A stretch of 64,000 nucleotides of DNA from Nocardioides mesophilus (GTDB lineage Bacteria > Actinomycetota > Actinomycetes > Propionibacteriales > Nocardioidaceae). The notes below the pieces were generated by a model. That model saw only the letters and a list, made by a program, of their open reading frames with translations, was not told where the DNA came from and searched no databases. Each line of letters opens with the position of its first letter. The stretch's first letter is position 1. The stretch is from NCBI RefSeq assembly GCF_014395785.1, contig NZ_CP060713.1, positions 1,702,501-1,766,500 of the forward strand, in the 5' to 3' direction. The translations under genes were made by a program, and so were the position numbers. Positions 26,550-35,656 of this stretch are shown in pieces.

Positions 26550-27838
26550 TCACAGGACGGCGAGGAGCCGGGCGGCCTTCCACCGGGTCTCGGCGTACTC
26601 CTCGACGAGGTCGGAGCGGACCGTGATCCCGCCGCCGGTGCCCAGCTCGTAGCCCCAGCCGCCGTCGCCGGCCCGCTCGGCGACCAGGCTGCGGATCACG
26701 ACGCCGAGGTCGGCGCGGCCGTCGGCGCACACCCAGCCGAACGCGCCGGCGTAGACCCCGCGCGGGGTCGCCTCCACCCGGTCGATGATCTGCATCGTGC
26801 GCAGCTTCGGCGCGCCGGTCATCGACCCGGCCGGGAACAGCGCCCGCAGCGCCGCGACCGTGCCGACCTCGGTGCGCAGCCGTCCGCGGACCGTGGAGAC
26901 CAGCTGGTGCACCGACGGGTAGGACTCCACCTGCATGAGCTCGGGCACCGTCACCGTGCCGGGGTCGCACACCAGGGAGAGGTCGTTGCGGAGCAGGTCG
27001 ACGATCATCAGGTTCTCGGCGCGGAACTTCGGGTCCCGCCGCAGGTGCTCGGCCAGCCGCTGATCCTCGGCCCCGGTCTCCCCGCGCGCGGTGGTGCCCT
27101 TGATCGGCCGCGCCTCGATCCACCGGTGCCGGTCGAGCGTGGCGTAGCGCTCCGGGCTCGAGCTGAGCAGCGCGGTGCCGTGGTGCTGCAGGTAGCCGGC
27201 GTACGGGGCCGGGTTGGCGCGCCGGAGCCGGAGGTACGTCGTCACCGGGTCCGGCCGGGCACCGAGCCGCTCGCGGTAGGTGAGATTGACCTCGTAGCTG
27301 TTCCCGTGCCGCAGCTCGGCCTGCACCTGCTCGAACGCGGCCACGTAGTCGGGCGGCACCGGGTCGGGCGCGCCGGTTCCGTCGCTTCCGAGGTCGGGCG
27401 GCGCCGGAGCGTCCTCGGGGGGCCGGTGGGCGTGGTCGGCGTGGCCGGCGTGGTCGGCGGGTGCTGGACGACCAGCGGGTCGCGCAGCCGCATCCAGACG
27501 GCGTCGGGCACCGACCGCGCCGGGCGGGCGGGCAGGTCGGTGCGGCAGGCGTAGCCGAGGTAGCCGACCCAGTGCACCGACGGGTCCCCGGCGTCGCGGG
27601 CGACCTCCCGCTCGAGGGTGGCGAAGACGTCCTCGCCGACCGGCTCGCTGCGGCCGTGCCGGTGCCGGGTCACCACGCGGGCGGCGGCGTCGTACGTCAG
27701 GGAGAGGTCGTCCTCGGCGAGGAAGCCCATGATCGACCGGCTGCCCGACCAGGGCCGGGACCCGCCGCCGTCCAGCCAGAACATCCGGTCGTGCCGGCGG
27801 GCCCGGTCCTCGAACAGCCGCGCCGGGTCGCGGCTCAT
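26550..27838 (-). pseudogene. pabB: Aminodeoxychorismate synthase component I (PabB), frame broken by one base
   Basis: Chorismate-utilising enzyme that, with PabA, makes 4-amino-4-deoxychorismate for folate. The N-terminal part (from ATG 27838) reads SRDPARLFEDRARRHDRMF and ends near GPPRT; the catalytic part in another frame has YEVNLTYRERL, SSSPERY, IKGTTARG, LLRNDLS, FPAGSMTGAPK and GTGGGITVRSD. The join is a G run (27417-27422 on the + strand); one extra G restores a normal linker (PPEDAPAPPDLGSDG). All motifs are intact, so a base-calling error is likely. The start overlaps the pabA stop (ATGA). Confidence 0.85.
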
Positions 27839-28428
27839 GCCGGCTCCAGGAAGCGGGCGACCAGCCGGTCGCCGTACTCGCTGAGGATCGACTCGGGGTG
27901 GAACTGGACGCCCTCCAGCGGCAGCGAGGTGTGCCGCACCCCCATCACCGCCGGGGCGTCCCCGGGCGACGGGCCGGGGCAGGTGGCGGTGACCTCGAGG
28001 CAGTCGGGGACCGCGACGGCGAGCAGCGAGTGGTAGCGGACCGCGGCGAAGTCCTGGGGCAGCCCGGCGAACAGGCCACGGCCGTCGTGGCTGATCCGCG
28101 CGACCTCGCCGTGCGCCGGCACCGCCTCCTCGACGGCGCCGCCGAAGCAGTGCACCAGCGCCTGCATGCCCAGGCAGACCCCGAGCACCGGCACGCCGAG
28201 GTCGAAGACCGCCCGGCCGAGCGCGAAGTCGGTCGGCTCCGCGGGGTGCCCGGGACCGGGCGAGAGCACCACGTGGGTGAAGCCGGCGAGCTCCGCCGCC
28301 GCGGTCCGGTCGTGCTCCACGACGACCGGCAGCGTGCCGGTCACCGCGGCGACCAGGTGCACCAGGTTCCAGGTGTAGGAGTCGTAGTGGTCGACCACGA
28401 CTACCCGTGGCACGACCGCCGGGCTCAC
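27835..28428 (-). CDS. pabA: Aminodeoxychorismate/anthranilate synthase glutamine amidotransferase
   Basis: 197-aa class I glutamine amidotransferase that supplies ammonia to the chorismate enzyme. The triad is visible: Cys in VLGVCLGMQ, His and Glu in VQFHPESIL; the oxyanion loop is SPGPGHP. GTG at 28428 overlaps the stop of the fused chorismate enzyme (GTGA), and its own stop overlaps the pabB ATG. Its direct partner is therefore most likely PabB. Confidence 0.9.
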   Translation of the reverse strand: MSPAVVPRVVVVDHYDSYTWNLVHLVAAVTGTLPVVVEHDRTAAAELAGFTHVVLSPGPGHPAEPTDFALGRAVFDLGVPVLGVCLGMQALVHCFGGAVEEAVPAHGEVARISHDGRGLFAGLPQDFAAVRYHSLLAVAVPDCLEVTATCPGPSPGDAPAVMGVRHTSLPLEGVQFHPESILSEYGDRLVARFLEPA

Positions 28429-30344
28429 GCCAGCAGCTCCCGGACCAGGTCGTGGATCAGGTCGTAGCCGCGCTCGCTGAGGATCGACTCGGCGTGGAAC
28501 TGGATGCCGCGGAAGTGCGGCCCGGCGACCATGTGGATGTCCCCGGTGACCGGGTCGGCGGCGACCTCGACCCCGGCCGGGAGCGGCCCCCGGGCACGGC
28601 CCACGAACGTGTTGTAGAAGCCGACGACCTCCTCGCGGCCGTCCAGCTCGACCCGCGACTGGGTGCCCTGGAACACGATGTCCTTGTAGGCCAGCTCGAT
28701 GCCGAGCCGGCCGCAGAGCACCTGGTGCCCGAGGCAGACCGCGAGGAACGGCTGCCGGGCGGCGAGCAGCCCGTCGATCGCGGCGGAGAACGCGGCGATC
28801 TTGGGGTGGCCGGTGTCGCGGGGGTCGCCGGGGCCCGGGCCGACGATGACCAGGTCGTGGCCGTCGAGGACCCCGGGCTCGAAGTCCTCGTGGCGGACCA
28901 CGGTCGAGGTCATCCCCATCACCCACAGGACGTGGCGGAGCATGTTCACGAAGTCGTCCTCGCCGTCGAGGATGACCACCGACCTGCCCTTCAGCTCCGG
29001 GGCCGGCGGCGAGCCGCCCTGGTCGGTGAGCCAGAACTTCGAGAGCCGCTGGTTGCGCGAGGCCAGCGCGATCAGCACGTCCTCGTCGTGGGTGAGGTCC
29101 GCGACCCCCTCGGCGGGCTCGGTGCGAGCCGGCACCAGCCCGAAGGCGGAGAGGATGCCGCCGGCCTTGGCGTGCGTCTCGGCGACCTCCGAGGCGGCGT
29201 CGGAGTCACGGACCAGGGTGGCGCCGGCGGTGACCTTGAGCTCCCCGTCGACGGAGACGTCGGCGGTGCGGATCACGATCGGGGAGTCCGCGGTCGGCGC
29301 ACCGGCGGCGTCGCGGCCGAGCAGCGCGAGCGCGGCGCCGTAGTAGCCGCGGCCCTCGGGTTCGTACTTCTTGATCAGCCGGCAGGCGTTCTCGACCGGG
29401 CTGCCGGTGACGGTCGCGGCGTACATCGTGTCGCGCAGCACGTCGCGGACGTCGCGGCCGGTGCGCCCGGCGAGGAGGTACTCGGTGTGCACCAGGTGCG
29501 TCATCGGCTTGAGGAAGGGGCCGAGCACCTGACCGCCCTCGTTGCAGACGTCGCACATCATCTTCAGCTCCTCGTCGACGACCATGAAGAGCTCGTAGAT
29601 CTCCTTCTCGTCGGCCAGGAAGTCCAGCAGCCGCTGCTTCAGCTCGGCCGGCCCGACACCGTCCTGCTCGCGGGGCAGCCGGAAGGTGCCGCTGATCGGG
29701 TTCATCCGGACATCGCCGCCGTGCACGGACACGTGCCGCTCGGGGCTCGCGCCGATCAGGTAGCGCTCGCCGGTGAAGAAGCAATAGGTCCAGTAGGCGC
29801 CGCGCTCGCGCTCGAGCAGCCGCCGGAACACCGTCAGCGCCCTGGCCGCGTCCCAGTCGCGCAGCCGGGCCCGGTAGTGCCGGCCGACGACCAGGTTCGC
29901 GCCCTCCCCGTTGCCGATCTCCTGGCCGATGATCCGCTCGACCACGGCGCCGTACTCCTCGTCGGAGGTCTCGAAGCCGCCACGGTCCTCGAACTCGACC
30001 GGCTCGTCGGGCAGCGCCGCGAGCAGGTCGGCCAGCGCGACCTCGGTCTCGGAGTCGATCTCCACGACGGTCAGCGGGGTGCCGTCGTCGTGGACCTCGA
30101 AGCCCCGCTCGGCGGCCTGCCGGAACGGGACGGCGAGCAGCCGGTCGAACCGGCGCGCCGGCGGCGGGGCTCCCTCCTCGAGGGGGACCTCGGCGAGCCG
30201 CTGCACCGTCGTACGGCGGCCGCCCACCAGCGTCACGGTCGCCGAGTCACGCAGCCGGATCACCGCCCACGCCTCGTGCCCCTGGAGCGCCTCGAGCGCC
30301 CGGAGCGCAGCGGCAGCGGACGGCGCGGGGCCGGGGTCTGTCAT
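28425..30344 (-). CDS. Fused chorismate-utilising enzyme (PhzE / TrpEG-type, anthranilate or ADIC synthase family)
   Basis: 639-aa two-domain protein: a chorismate-binding domain (about 1-430; ISGTFRLPREQ, THLVHTEYLLAGRTG, TVTGSPVENACRLI, ATLVRDSDAASEV) fused to a class I amidotransferase (about 450-635; LAVCLGHQVL, IQFHAESIL). This architecture and the motif set are those of phenazine PhzE and of fused anthranilate synthases of some Streptomyces. Products could be anthranilate or 2-amino-2-deoxyisochorismate. A TAGAGT box lies seven bases before the ATG. It is translationally coupled to pabA-pabB, an unusual combination. No other phenazine or trp gene is in the window. Confidence 0.82.
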   Translation of the reverse strand: MTDPGPAPSAAAALRALEALQGHEAWAVIRLRDSATVTLVGGRRTTVQRLAEVPLEEGAPPPARRFDRLLAVPFRQAAERGFEVHDDGTPLTVVEIDSETEVALADLLAALPDEPVEFEDRGGFETSDEEYGAVVERIIGQEIGNGEGANLVVGRHYRARLRDWDAARALTVFRRLLERERGAYWTYCFFTGERYLIGASPERHVSVHGGDVRMNPISGTFRLPREQDGVGPAELKQRLLDFLADEKEIYELFMVVDEELKMMCDVCNEGGQVLGPFLKPMTHLVHTEYLLAGRTGRDVRDVLRDTMYAATVTGSPVENACRLIKKYEPEGRGYYGAALALLGRDAAGAPTADSPIVIRTADVSVDGELKVTAGATLVRDSDAASEVAETHAKAGGILSAFGLVPARTEPAEGVADLTHDEDVLIALASRNQRLSKFWLTDQGGSPPAPELKGRSVVILDGEDDFVNMLRHVLWVMGMTSTVVRHEDFEPGVLDGHDLVIVGPGPGDPRDTGHPKIAAFSAAIDGLLAARQPFLAVCLGHQVLCGRLGIELAYKDIVFQGTQSRVELDGREEVVGFYNTFVGRARGPLPAGVEVAADPVTGDIHMVAGPHFRGIQFHAESILSERGYDLIHDLVRELLA

Positions 30345-30351
30345 GCCCGGA

Positions 30352-30357
30352 ACTCTA
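30352..30357 (-). promoter_or_regulatory. -10 box of the chorismate-enzyme operon
   Basis: TAGAGT on the minus strand, seven bases before the ATG at 30344; no Shine-Dalgarno, so a leaderless or nearly leaderless transcript is likely. Confidence 0.5.
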
Positions 30358-30409
30358 CCGACGCACCGCCCCCGGGCCGCCGTCGTCCCACCCCTCCTCC
30401 CCCCACCCC

Positions 30410-30673
30410 GCCGAGTCGGCGCATCTGCAGCCCACCCGCCCGTCGAATCGGCACAAACGCAGCCAACAGGACACTTCCAGCCCTGCAGATGCGCCGACTC
30501 GGCAAGGTCCAGCGCTGCAATTGCGCCGACTCGGCAGCGTCCGGCGCTGCAGATGCGCCGACTCGGCACGGTTCAGCGCTGCAGATGCGCCGACTCGGCA
30601 CGGTTCAGCGCTGCAGATGCGCCGACTCGGCACGGTCCAGCGCTGCAGATGCGCCGACTCGGCAGGGGGGTCA
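30410..30673 (-). repeat. 32-bp tandem repeat array 4 (six minus-strand units plus one or two opposite units)
   Basis: Six units read in the minus direction start at 30483, 30515, 30547, 30579, 30611 and 30643. Most carry GCCGACTCGGC with CTGCAGATGC; the second has CTGCAATTGC. A unit in the opposite direction begins at 30410, followed by a decayed copy (GTCGAATCGGC with AAACGCAG) to about 30470. The minus-strand block ends at the stop codon of helD (30671-30673) and is co-oriented with helD. Confidence 0.93.
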
Positions 30674-32824
30674 GGCGGTGAGGGTGATCATCCGCTGGGT
30701 CGCGCGGGTCAGCACGACGTAGAGCGTCGCGCGGCCGGTGGCCGACTCGTGCTCGATCTCCTCCGGCTGCACCACGACGATCCCGTCGAACTCCAGGCCC
30801 TTGGTGTCCAGGCCGATCAGCACCGCGATCCGGGCGTCGGCGCCGCCGGCAGCGGCCTCCGCGTGCTCGGGCCAGGAGTCGAGCCAGCCCTGCACCTCGG
30901 CCCGGCGGGCGACCGGCACCACGATCCCGACGGTCCCGGCGACGGCGTCGGCCAGCTCGGCGACGGCCTCCCGGACCCCGGAGCGGAGGTCCGCGACCTG
31001 CCGCTCCTCGGGCGCGATGCCGGTGGAGCGGACCGCGTGCGGCAGGTCCGCCTCGAGGCCGACGCGGGAGGCGTAGGCCGCGGCGAAGTCGTAGATCTCG
31101 CTGCTGTTGCGGTAGTTGGTCGAGAGGTGGAAGTCGTGCCGGGCCTTGTCGCCCAGCGCCTCCTCACGGGCGGCGGCCGCCTCCGCGGGCACCGGCCACG
31201 AGGACTGGGCCGGGTCGCCGACGATCGTCCAGGTCGCGGTGCGTCCGCGCCGGCCGACCATCCGCCACTGCATCGGGGTGAGGTCCTGCGCCTCGTCGAC
31301 CAGGACGTGCGCGTAGCCGTCGTCCTCGGTGCGCACCATCGCGGGACCGCGGCTGAACTCGCGGTCGGTGATCGTGGTCAGCTCGGGCATGTTCTCGTCG
31401 ACGAGGTGGGCCAGCGGGTCGTTCTCGTCGTCGCGTCGCTCCGGGGCGTCGCCGAGCAGGTAGCGCAGCTCGTCGAGCAGGGCGACGTCGGCCACCGACC
31501 AGTCGTCGCTCCAGGTCCGGCTGAGCAGCGCCCGCTCCTCGTCGGACAGGATGCCCTCGCTGATCCGCCCCAGCAGCGCCGGGTCGGCGAGCCAGCCGAG
31601 CACCTGGGCGGCGTCGAGCACCGGCCACCAGGTGAGCGCGAACTCCACGAAGGCCTGCGTCCCGAGCATCTGGTCGACGAACTCCTCCTTGCCGCGCTCC
31701 CGGCCACGCTCGCCGGTCACCTGGCGCCACATCGCGTCGAGCAGCGTGGCGGCCACGCGGGGCAGCTGGCGGTTGCGCTTGCCCTGGGAGAGCAGCTGGC
31801 GCCGCAGCCGGGACAGGTCGCCCGAGGTCAGCACGATCCAGTCGTCGCGGTAGTACATGCGCAGTTCGGCCGGGGCGTCGGGGACGGCCTGGCGGGCCAG
31901 GCGGCGCATCAGCTCGGCCATCCGGGCGCCGCCCTTGACGTCGGCGACCTCGGGGTCGTCGTGCCGGGTGGCGCGGACCCCGTCGACCACCTCGCCGAGC
32001 GAGCGGAGCGCCACCGCGGTCTCACCCAGCGAGGGCAGCACCCGCTCGATGTAGCGCATGAAGACGCCGGAGGGTCCGACGACGAGCACGCCGCCGGTCT
32101 CGTAGCGTCGGCGGTCGGAGTAGAGGAGGTACGCCGCGCGGTGCAGCGCCACCACGGTCTTGCCGGTGCCCGGTCCTCCCGAGATCGACACGACGCCCTT
32201 GCTCGGCGCCCGGATCGCCTTGTCCTGCTCGGCCTGGATGGTGGCGACGATCGAGTGCATGGTGCGGTCCCGGGCGCGGGACAGCTGCGCCATCAGCGCG
32301 CCCTCGCCGACGATCGGCAGGTCGCCGGCGGCGTCGGCCTCAGGGTCGAGCAGGTCGTCCTCGACGGCGGTCACCCTCGAGGCGACGCAGCGCAGGACGC
32401 GACGGCGTACGACGCCCTGGGGGTCGGCCGCGGTCGCCTGGTAGAACACCGCCGCCGCGGGGGCGCGCCAGTCGACCAGCAGCGAGTCGCGGTTCTCGTC
32501 GCGCAGCCCGATCCGGCCGATGTAGCGGGGCCCCTCGCCGCGGCCGGTGACCTCGTCGAGGTCGAGGCGGCCGAAGACCAGCCCCTCGTGGGCGGCGTTC
32601 AGGGTGGCGATCCGCTTGGCCGCCTGGAAGACCATCGCGTCCCGCTCGACGAGCCCGCCCTCGTGCCCGAGACGGCCGCGGCCGTACCCCTCGTGGGCCA
32701 GCGCCTCGGCGTTCTTCGTCGACAGGGCGAGCTGGGTGTAGACCCGGTCCACGAACTCCTGCTCGTGGGCGATCTCCTGCTGCGCCACGGTGTCGTGGGC
32801 GACCTCGACGGACAAGCTGCTCAC
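30671..32824 (-). CDS. helD: HelD-family RNA polymerase recycling ATPase
   Basis: 717-aa UvrD/Rep-like superfamily 1 protein, of the actinobacterial HelD class that removes stalled RNA polymerase from DNA and in some species protects against rifampicin. The N-terminal coiled arm (EVAHDTVAQQEIAHEQEF) precedes a split ATPase: Walker A SGGPGTGKTVVALHRA, motif II HVLVDEAQDLTP, motif III GDPAQSSW, STNYRNSSEI and the C-terminal TKGLEFDGIVVVQP and VLTRATQRM. GTG at 32824 follows GGAG by six bases. I see no rifampicin-associated promoter element upstream. Confidence 0.9.
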   Translation of the reverse strand: MSSLSVEVAHDTVAQQEIAHEQEFVDRVYTQLALSTKNAEALAHEGYGRGRLGHEGGLVERDAMVFQAAKRIATLNAAHEGLVFGRLDLDEVTGRGEGPRYIGRIGLRDENRDSLLVDWRAPAAAVFYQATAADPQGVVRRRVLRCVASRVTAVEDDLLDPEADAAGDLPIVGEGALMAQLSRARDRTMHSIVATIQAEQDKAIRAPSKGVVSISGGPGTGKTVVALHRAAYLLYSDRRRYETGGVLVVGPSGVFMRYIERVLPSLGETAVALRSLGEVVDGVRATRHDDPEVADVKGGARMAELMRRLARQAVPDAPAELRMYYRDDWIVLTSGDLSRLRRQLLSQGKRNRQLPRVAATLLDAMWRQVTGERGRERGKEEFVDQMLGTQAFVEFALTWWPVLDAAQVLGWLADPALLGRISEGILSDEERALLSRTWSDDWSVADVALLDELRYLLGDAPERRDDENDPLAHLVDENMPELTTITDREFSRGPAMVRTEDDGYAHVLVDEAQDLTPMQWRMVGRRGRTATWTIVGDPAQSSWPVPAEAAAAREEALGDKARHDFHLSTNYRNSSEIYDFAAAYASRVGLEADLPHAVRSTGIAPEERQVADLRSGVREAVAELADAVAGTVGIVVPVARRAEVQGWLDSWPEHAEAAAGGADARIAVLIGLDTKGLEFDGIVVVQPEEIEHESATGRATLYVVLTRATQRMITLTA

Positions 32825-32865
32825 CGTTTCTCCAGTCGTCCGCGTGCGGGACGAACGAGCCGTCA

Positions 32866-32871
32866 ACTCTA
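32866..32871 (-). promoter_or_regulatory. -10 box of helD
   Basis: TAGAGT on the minus strand, about 40 bases before the helD GTG; a leader with GGAG follows. The -35 is not obvious. Confidence 0.4.
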
Positions 32872-32999
32872 CCGTGGTGACGGGGGCCGTTCGCACGGAA
32901 TCGGTGCAGGTCGCTGATCGGCAGCAACGGGCACGCCGCTCCGTTAACCTGCGTGCGCCGACGCCTCGAGGGCGCCGGGTGGGACAAGGGGAGGCCGTC

Positions 33000-33254
33000 G
33001 TGACTGTTTTCGTGGGTCTGCTGCTCGTCATCCTGGCCGGCGCGGTCGGCTACCTGGTCGGCAGGAGCGCGGCGGTCGCCGGCTCGGTGGACGCCGCCAC
33101 CGTCGAGGCCGTACGCCGGCAGAACCTGCTGCTCCGCGCACTGGTCGCCAAGGTCAAGGACCTCGCCTGGGACAACCGCGAGCTCGACCCTGCCCTGTCC
33201 ACGATCATCATCGACGAGATCCGACAGTACGAGAAGAAGGAGCTGGAACCGTGA
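33000..33254 (+). CDS. Small single-helix membrane protein
   Basis: 84-aa protein with an N-terminal membrane helix (VFVGLLLVILAGAVGYLVG) and a cytoplasmic charged helix (VRRQNLLLRALVAKVKDLAWDN region). GTG at 33000 follows AAGGGGAGG by five bases. It is coupled by a GTGA overlap to the SPFH-like gene, so the two probably work together at the membrane. No known family is recognised. Confidence 0.75.
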   Translation: MTVFVGLLLVILAGAVGYLVGRSAAVAGSVDAATVEAVRRQNLLLRALVAKVKDLAWDNRELDPALSTIIIDEIRQYEKKELEP

Positions 33255-34222
33255 GCGGTTCGTTGCCGACGAGGCGCAAGGGCAGCGGCGCGGCCGCCAA
33301 GGTGCTGGTCGCCGTGGTGGTGGTCGTGGTGGTGCTGCTCGGGATGCTGATGTTCGTGCGGCCGTCGACGGCCTCCACCGGCCCGGACCAGGTCGCCCTG
33401 CACTACAAGGGCGGGGCGTTCTCCAGCAAGCGGTTCGGCGACTGCATCGCGCCCTCGAACCGGGTTTTCGACGGTCCCGGCGACTCGCACTTCGCCTATC
33501 CCTCGTCGCAGACCAACTACGTCTTCGACGCCGACCAGGGCAGCGACGGCGGCCAGATCACGTTCGTCACCCGGGACGGCATCGAGATGGCGGTGGAGGG
33601 GGTGACGAACTTCCTGCTCAACACCTCCTGCGAGCCGATCCAGATCGGCTCGACCCGCTACCCCGGCGGTGCCCTGCAGCGGTTCCACGAGCTGATCGGC
33701 AACCGTTACGTGGCCTACATGACCGACGACGGGCAGCGCTCGGACGGCTGGAGGCAGATGCTCAACGTGTACATCGCGCGGCCGCTGGACACCGCGATCG
33801 ACCGGGCCGGCCAGAACTACACCTACACCGAGCTCTACACCGACCCGCTGAAGAAGGCGGCCTGGGAGAAGGACGTCCTGGAGCAGCTGCCGGAGCTGGT
33901 GAACCGGCAGACCGACGGCGACACCGAGTTCTTCAACAACTTCGCGATCACCCTGCAGAAGCCCGAGCCGCCGCAGGCGATCAAGGACGCCCTGGTCAAG
34001 CAGCAGGAGGCGGTCGCCAAGGCGAAGGCCGCCGAGGCGGAGGCGGCGGCGCGGGAGGCCGCGGCCAACGCGCAGATCGCGGTGGAGAAGGCGGAGGCGG
34101 CCAAGATCAACGAGCGGATCAAGGTGCTCGGCCGGGACGGCTACCTGCGCCAGTACGCCATCGACCACGGCCAGAACCCCTACCAGCCGTCCACCGGCAG
34201 CCTGATCACCGGCCAGCAGTAG
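33251..34222 (+). CDS. SPFH/band-7-like membrane protein
   Basis: 323-aa protein: basic start, one helix (AKVLVAVVVVVVVLLGMLMF), then a globular region with ITFVTRDGIEMAVEGVTNFLL that fits the SPFH (prohibitin/flotillin) pattern, and an Ala/Glu/Lys-rich coiled coil (KAKAAEAEAAAREAAANAQI) ending in a Pro/Gln tail. Such proteins form membrane scaffolds. GTG at 33251 overlaps the preceding stop. The domain call rests on pattern, not on a search. Confidence 0.65.
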   Translation: MSGSLPTRRKGSGAAAKVLVAVVVVVVVLLGMLMFVRPSTASTGPDQVALHYKGGAFSSKRFGDCIAPSNRVFDGPGDSHFAYPSSQTNYVFDADQGSDGGQITFVTRDGIEMAVEGVTNFLLNTSCEPIQIGSTRYPGGALQRFHELIGNRYVAYMTDDGQRSDGWRQMLNVYIARPLDTAIDRAGQNYTYTELYTDPLKKAAWEKDVLEQLPELVNRQTDGDTEFFNNFAITLQKPEPPQAIKDALVKQQEAVAKAKAAEAEAAAREAAANAQIAVEKAEAAKINERIKVLGRDGYLRQYAIDHGQNPYQPSTGSLITGQQ

Positions 34223-34244
34223 CCCGACCCCGACCCGGCCCCGA

Positions 34245-34288
34245 CCCCGGCCCCGACCCCGACCCCGCGACGGGATCCGGGGCCGGGG
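34245..34288. terminator. Possible bidirectional terminator in CCCCGA repeats
   Basis: Between two converging genes lies a (CCCCGA)n-like tract (34223-34266). CCCCGGCCCC (34245-34254) pairs perfectly with GGGGCCGGGG (34279-34288) across a 24-base loop. There is no U-run on either strand. Confidence 0.4.
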
Positions 34289-34321
34289 CCAGTGCCGACG
34301 TCGGGCGCCGGCGAGACCCGG

Positions 34322-35656
34322 TCAGTGCACCTGCCGGGAGACCATCAGCCCGAGCTGGACGTCGCCGAGCTGCTTGCCGCGGATCCCGTAGGTCAACGTG
34401 GGCGCGGTCCCCGGCTGGACGACGTACCCGGTCTGCAGCGAGGTCGGGTCGCCCACGCTCATCGTCTGGCCGGCCTCCTCCCGGCCGTCGACGAGCAGCG
34501 AGGTGACCGTCCGCCCCGACCCGGTGCCGGTCGAGGCCAGCGTCACCAGCCGCGGGTAGTCGACGGCGTCGAGGCGGACGGTGACCTCGCGCTCGCCGGG
34601 CCCGGAGACCCGGGTGAGCTCGGCGACGTACTCGTGGCCGGCGGACTCCGAGGCCACCGGCACCCGCCAGCCGGCCAGGTCCCGGACCCGTGCGGACTCG
34701 GCGTACACCCCCAGGCCGATCACGGCGTCGCTGCTGCCCACCGGCTTCTCGTTGCGCTGGTCCTCGAGCCGCGCGGTGACGGTCACCGTCGAGCCGGGCC
34801 GCAACCCGCGGATCGGGGTCTCGAACCTGCTGCCCTGCCCGACGGGGTCGTAGGACGGCTCGGAGTCGCAGCTGACCCCGCCGGCCCGCTTCCCGTCGAC
34901 CCGGATGTACATCATCTGCCACCGCGTCGCGCCGCCGTAGCAGGCCGGGACGAACGACATCCCGTGCTCGGGCACCCGGATGTCGAAGGAGAGCTCCCGG
35001 ACGCCGGGCTTCTCGATCGCGGCGCCCAGCAGCTGCTGGTCGAGCACCTGACGGCGGAAGGTGACCTGCCCGTTGCTCACCCCCGGCGGCGGCTGCTCGA
35101 CCATCTCGTAGACCGCCATCGCCAGCCGCGCGTCCCCGGAGGCGCCGGAGCCGGTCAGCACCAGCCGGTGCTCGACGCCGGGGTCGAGGTAGCTGAACCG
35201 CTCGAAGCCGGGCGTCAGGCTGCGCTCGACCTGCGCGCCGGCGGGCCGGTCCCGCAGCGTGAGGTCGGGGTCGGGGTCGCTGCTGGCCCACATCACCAGG
35301 GTCGGCCGGTCGCTGCGGCCGACCTCGGCCTTCAGCGAGTCGGCTCCGGGCGCGGACTCCAGGCCGCGCACGTAGCGGTAGGTGAACCCGGCGGCGGTCT
35401 CGGTGCGCGGCACCCCGAGACCGGCCAGCCGGTCCGGGGCGTCGGCGGGGGCCGGCGGCCGGTGGTCCAGCACCGGCACGATCCCGGCCGCGCCGGCGGC
35501 CAGCGCGACGACCGCGGTCGCCACGACCGCGGTACGCCGGCGCCGCCGGACCGTCTCGACCCGGCCGTGCACGGAACCGACCCGGTCGAGCACGTCGCCG
35601 GACCCGATCTCCTCGGCGCGCCCCTCCAGGGTGCTGCGCAGCTCCTCGATCCTCAT
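34322..35656 (-). CDS. Membrane protein cotranscribed with an ECF sigma factor
   Basis: 444-aa protein: a cytoplasmic N-terminus (MRIEELRSTLEGRAEEIGSG), one helix near 42-62 (TAVVATAVVALAAGAAGIVP) and a 370-aa extracytoplasmic part of unknown fold. ATG at 35656 follows GGGAGG and overlaps the sigma-factor stop (ATGA). By position it is the candidate anti-sigma or sensor protein for that factor, although no zinc anti-sigma motif is visible. The family is not recognised. Confidence 0.7.
   Translation of the reverse strand: MRIEELRSTLEGRAEEIGSGDVLDRVGSVHGRVETVRRRRRTAVVATAVVALAAGAAGIVPVLDHRPPAPADAPDRLAGLGVPRTETAAGFTYRYVRGLESAPGADSLKAEVGRSDRPTLVMWASSDPDPDLTLRDRPAGAQVERSLTPGFERFSYLDPGVEHRLVLTGSGASGDARLAMAVYEMVEQPPPGVSNGQVTFRRQVLDQQLLGAAIEKPGVRELSFDIRVPEHGMSFVPACYGGATRWQMMYIRVDGKRAGGVSCDSEPSYDPVGQGSRFETPIRGLRPGSTVTVTARLEDQRNEKPVGSSDAVIGLGVYAESARVRDLAGWRVPVASESAGHEYVAELTRVSGPGEREVTVRLDAVDYPRLVTLASTGTGSGRTVTSLLVDGREEAGQTMSVGDPTSLQTGYVVQPGTAPTLTYGIRGKQLGDVQLGLMVSRQVH

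Noticed and set aside
30341..30681. Short coding frames through the 32-bp arrays (CADSARFSAADAPTRHG-type peptides)
   Set aside because: The unit is free of stops in all three frames in one direction and 32 is not a multiple of three, so the peptide is just the DNA repeat read in rotating frames. Not genes.
34222..34290. Coding or regulatory meaning of the CCCCGA tract
   Set aside because: Simple GC-rich low complexity between converging genes; only a possible terminator hairpin is supported.
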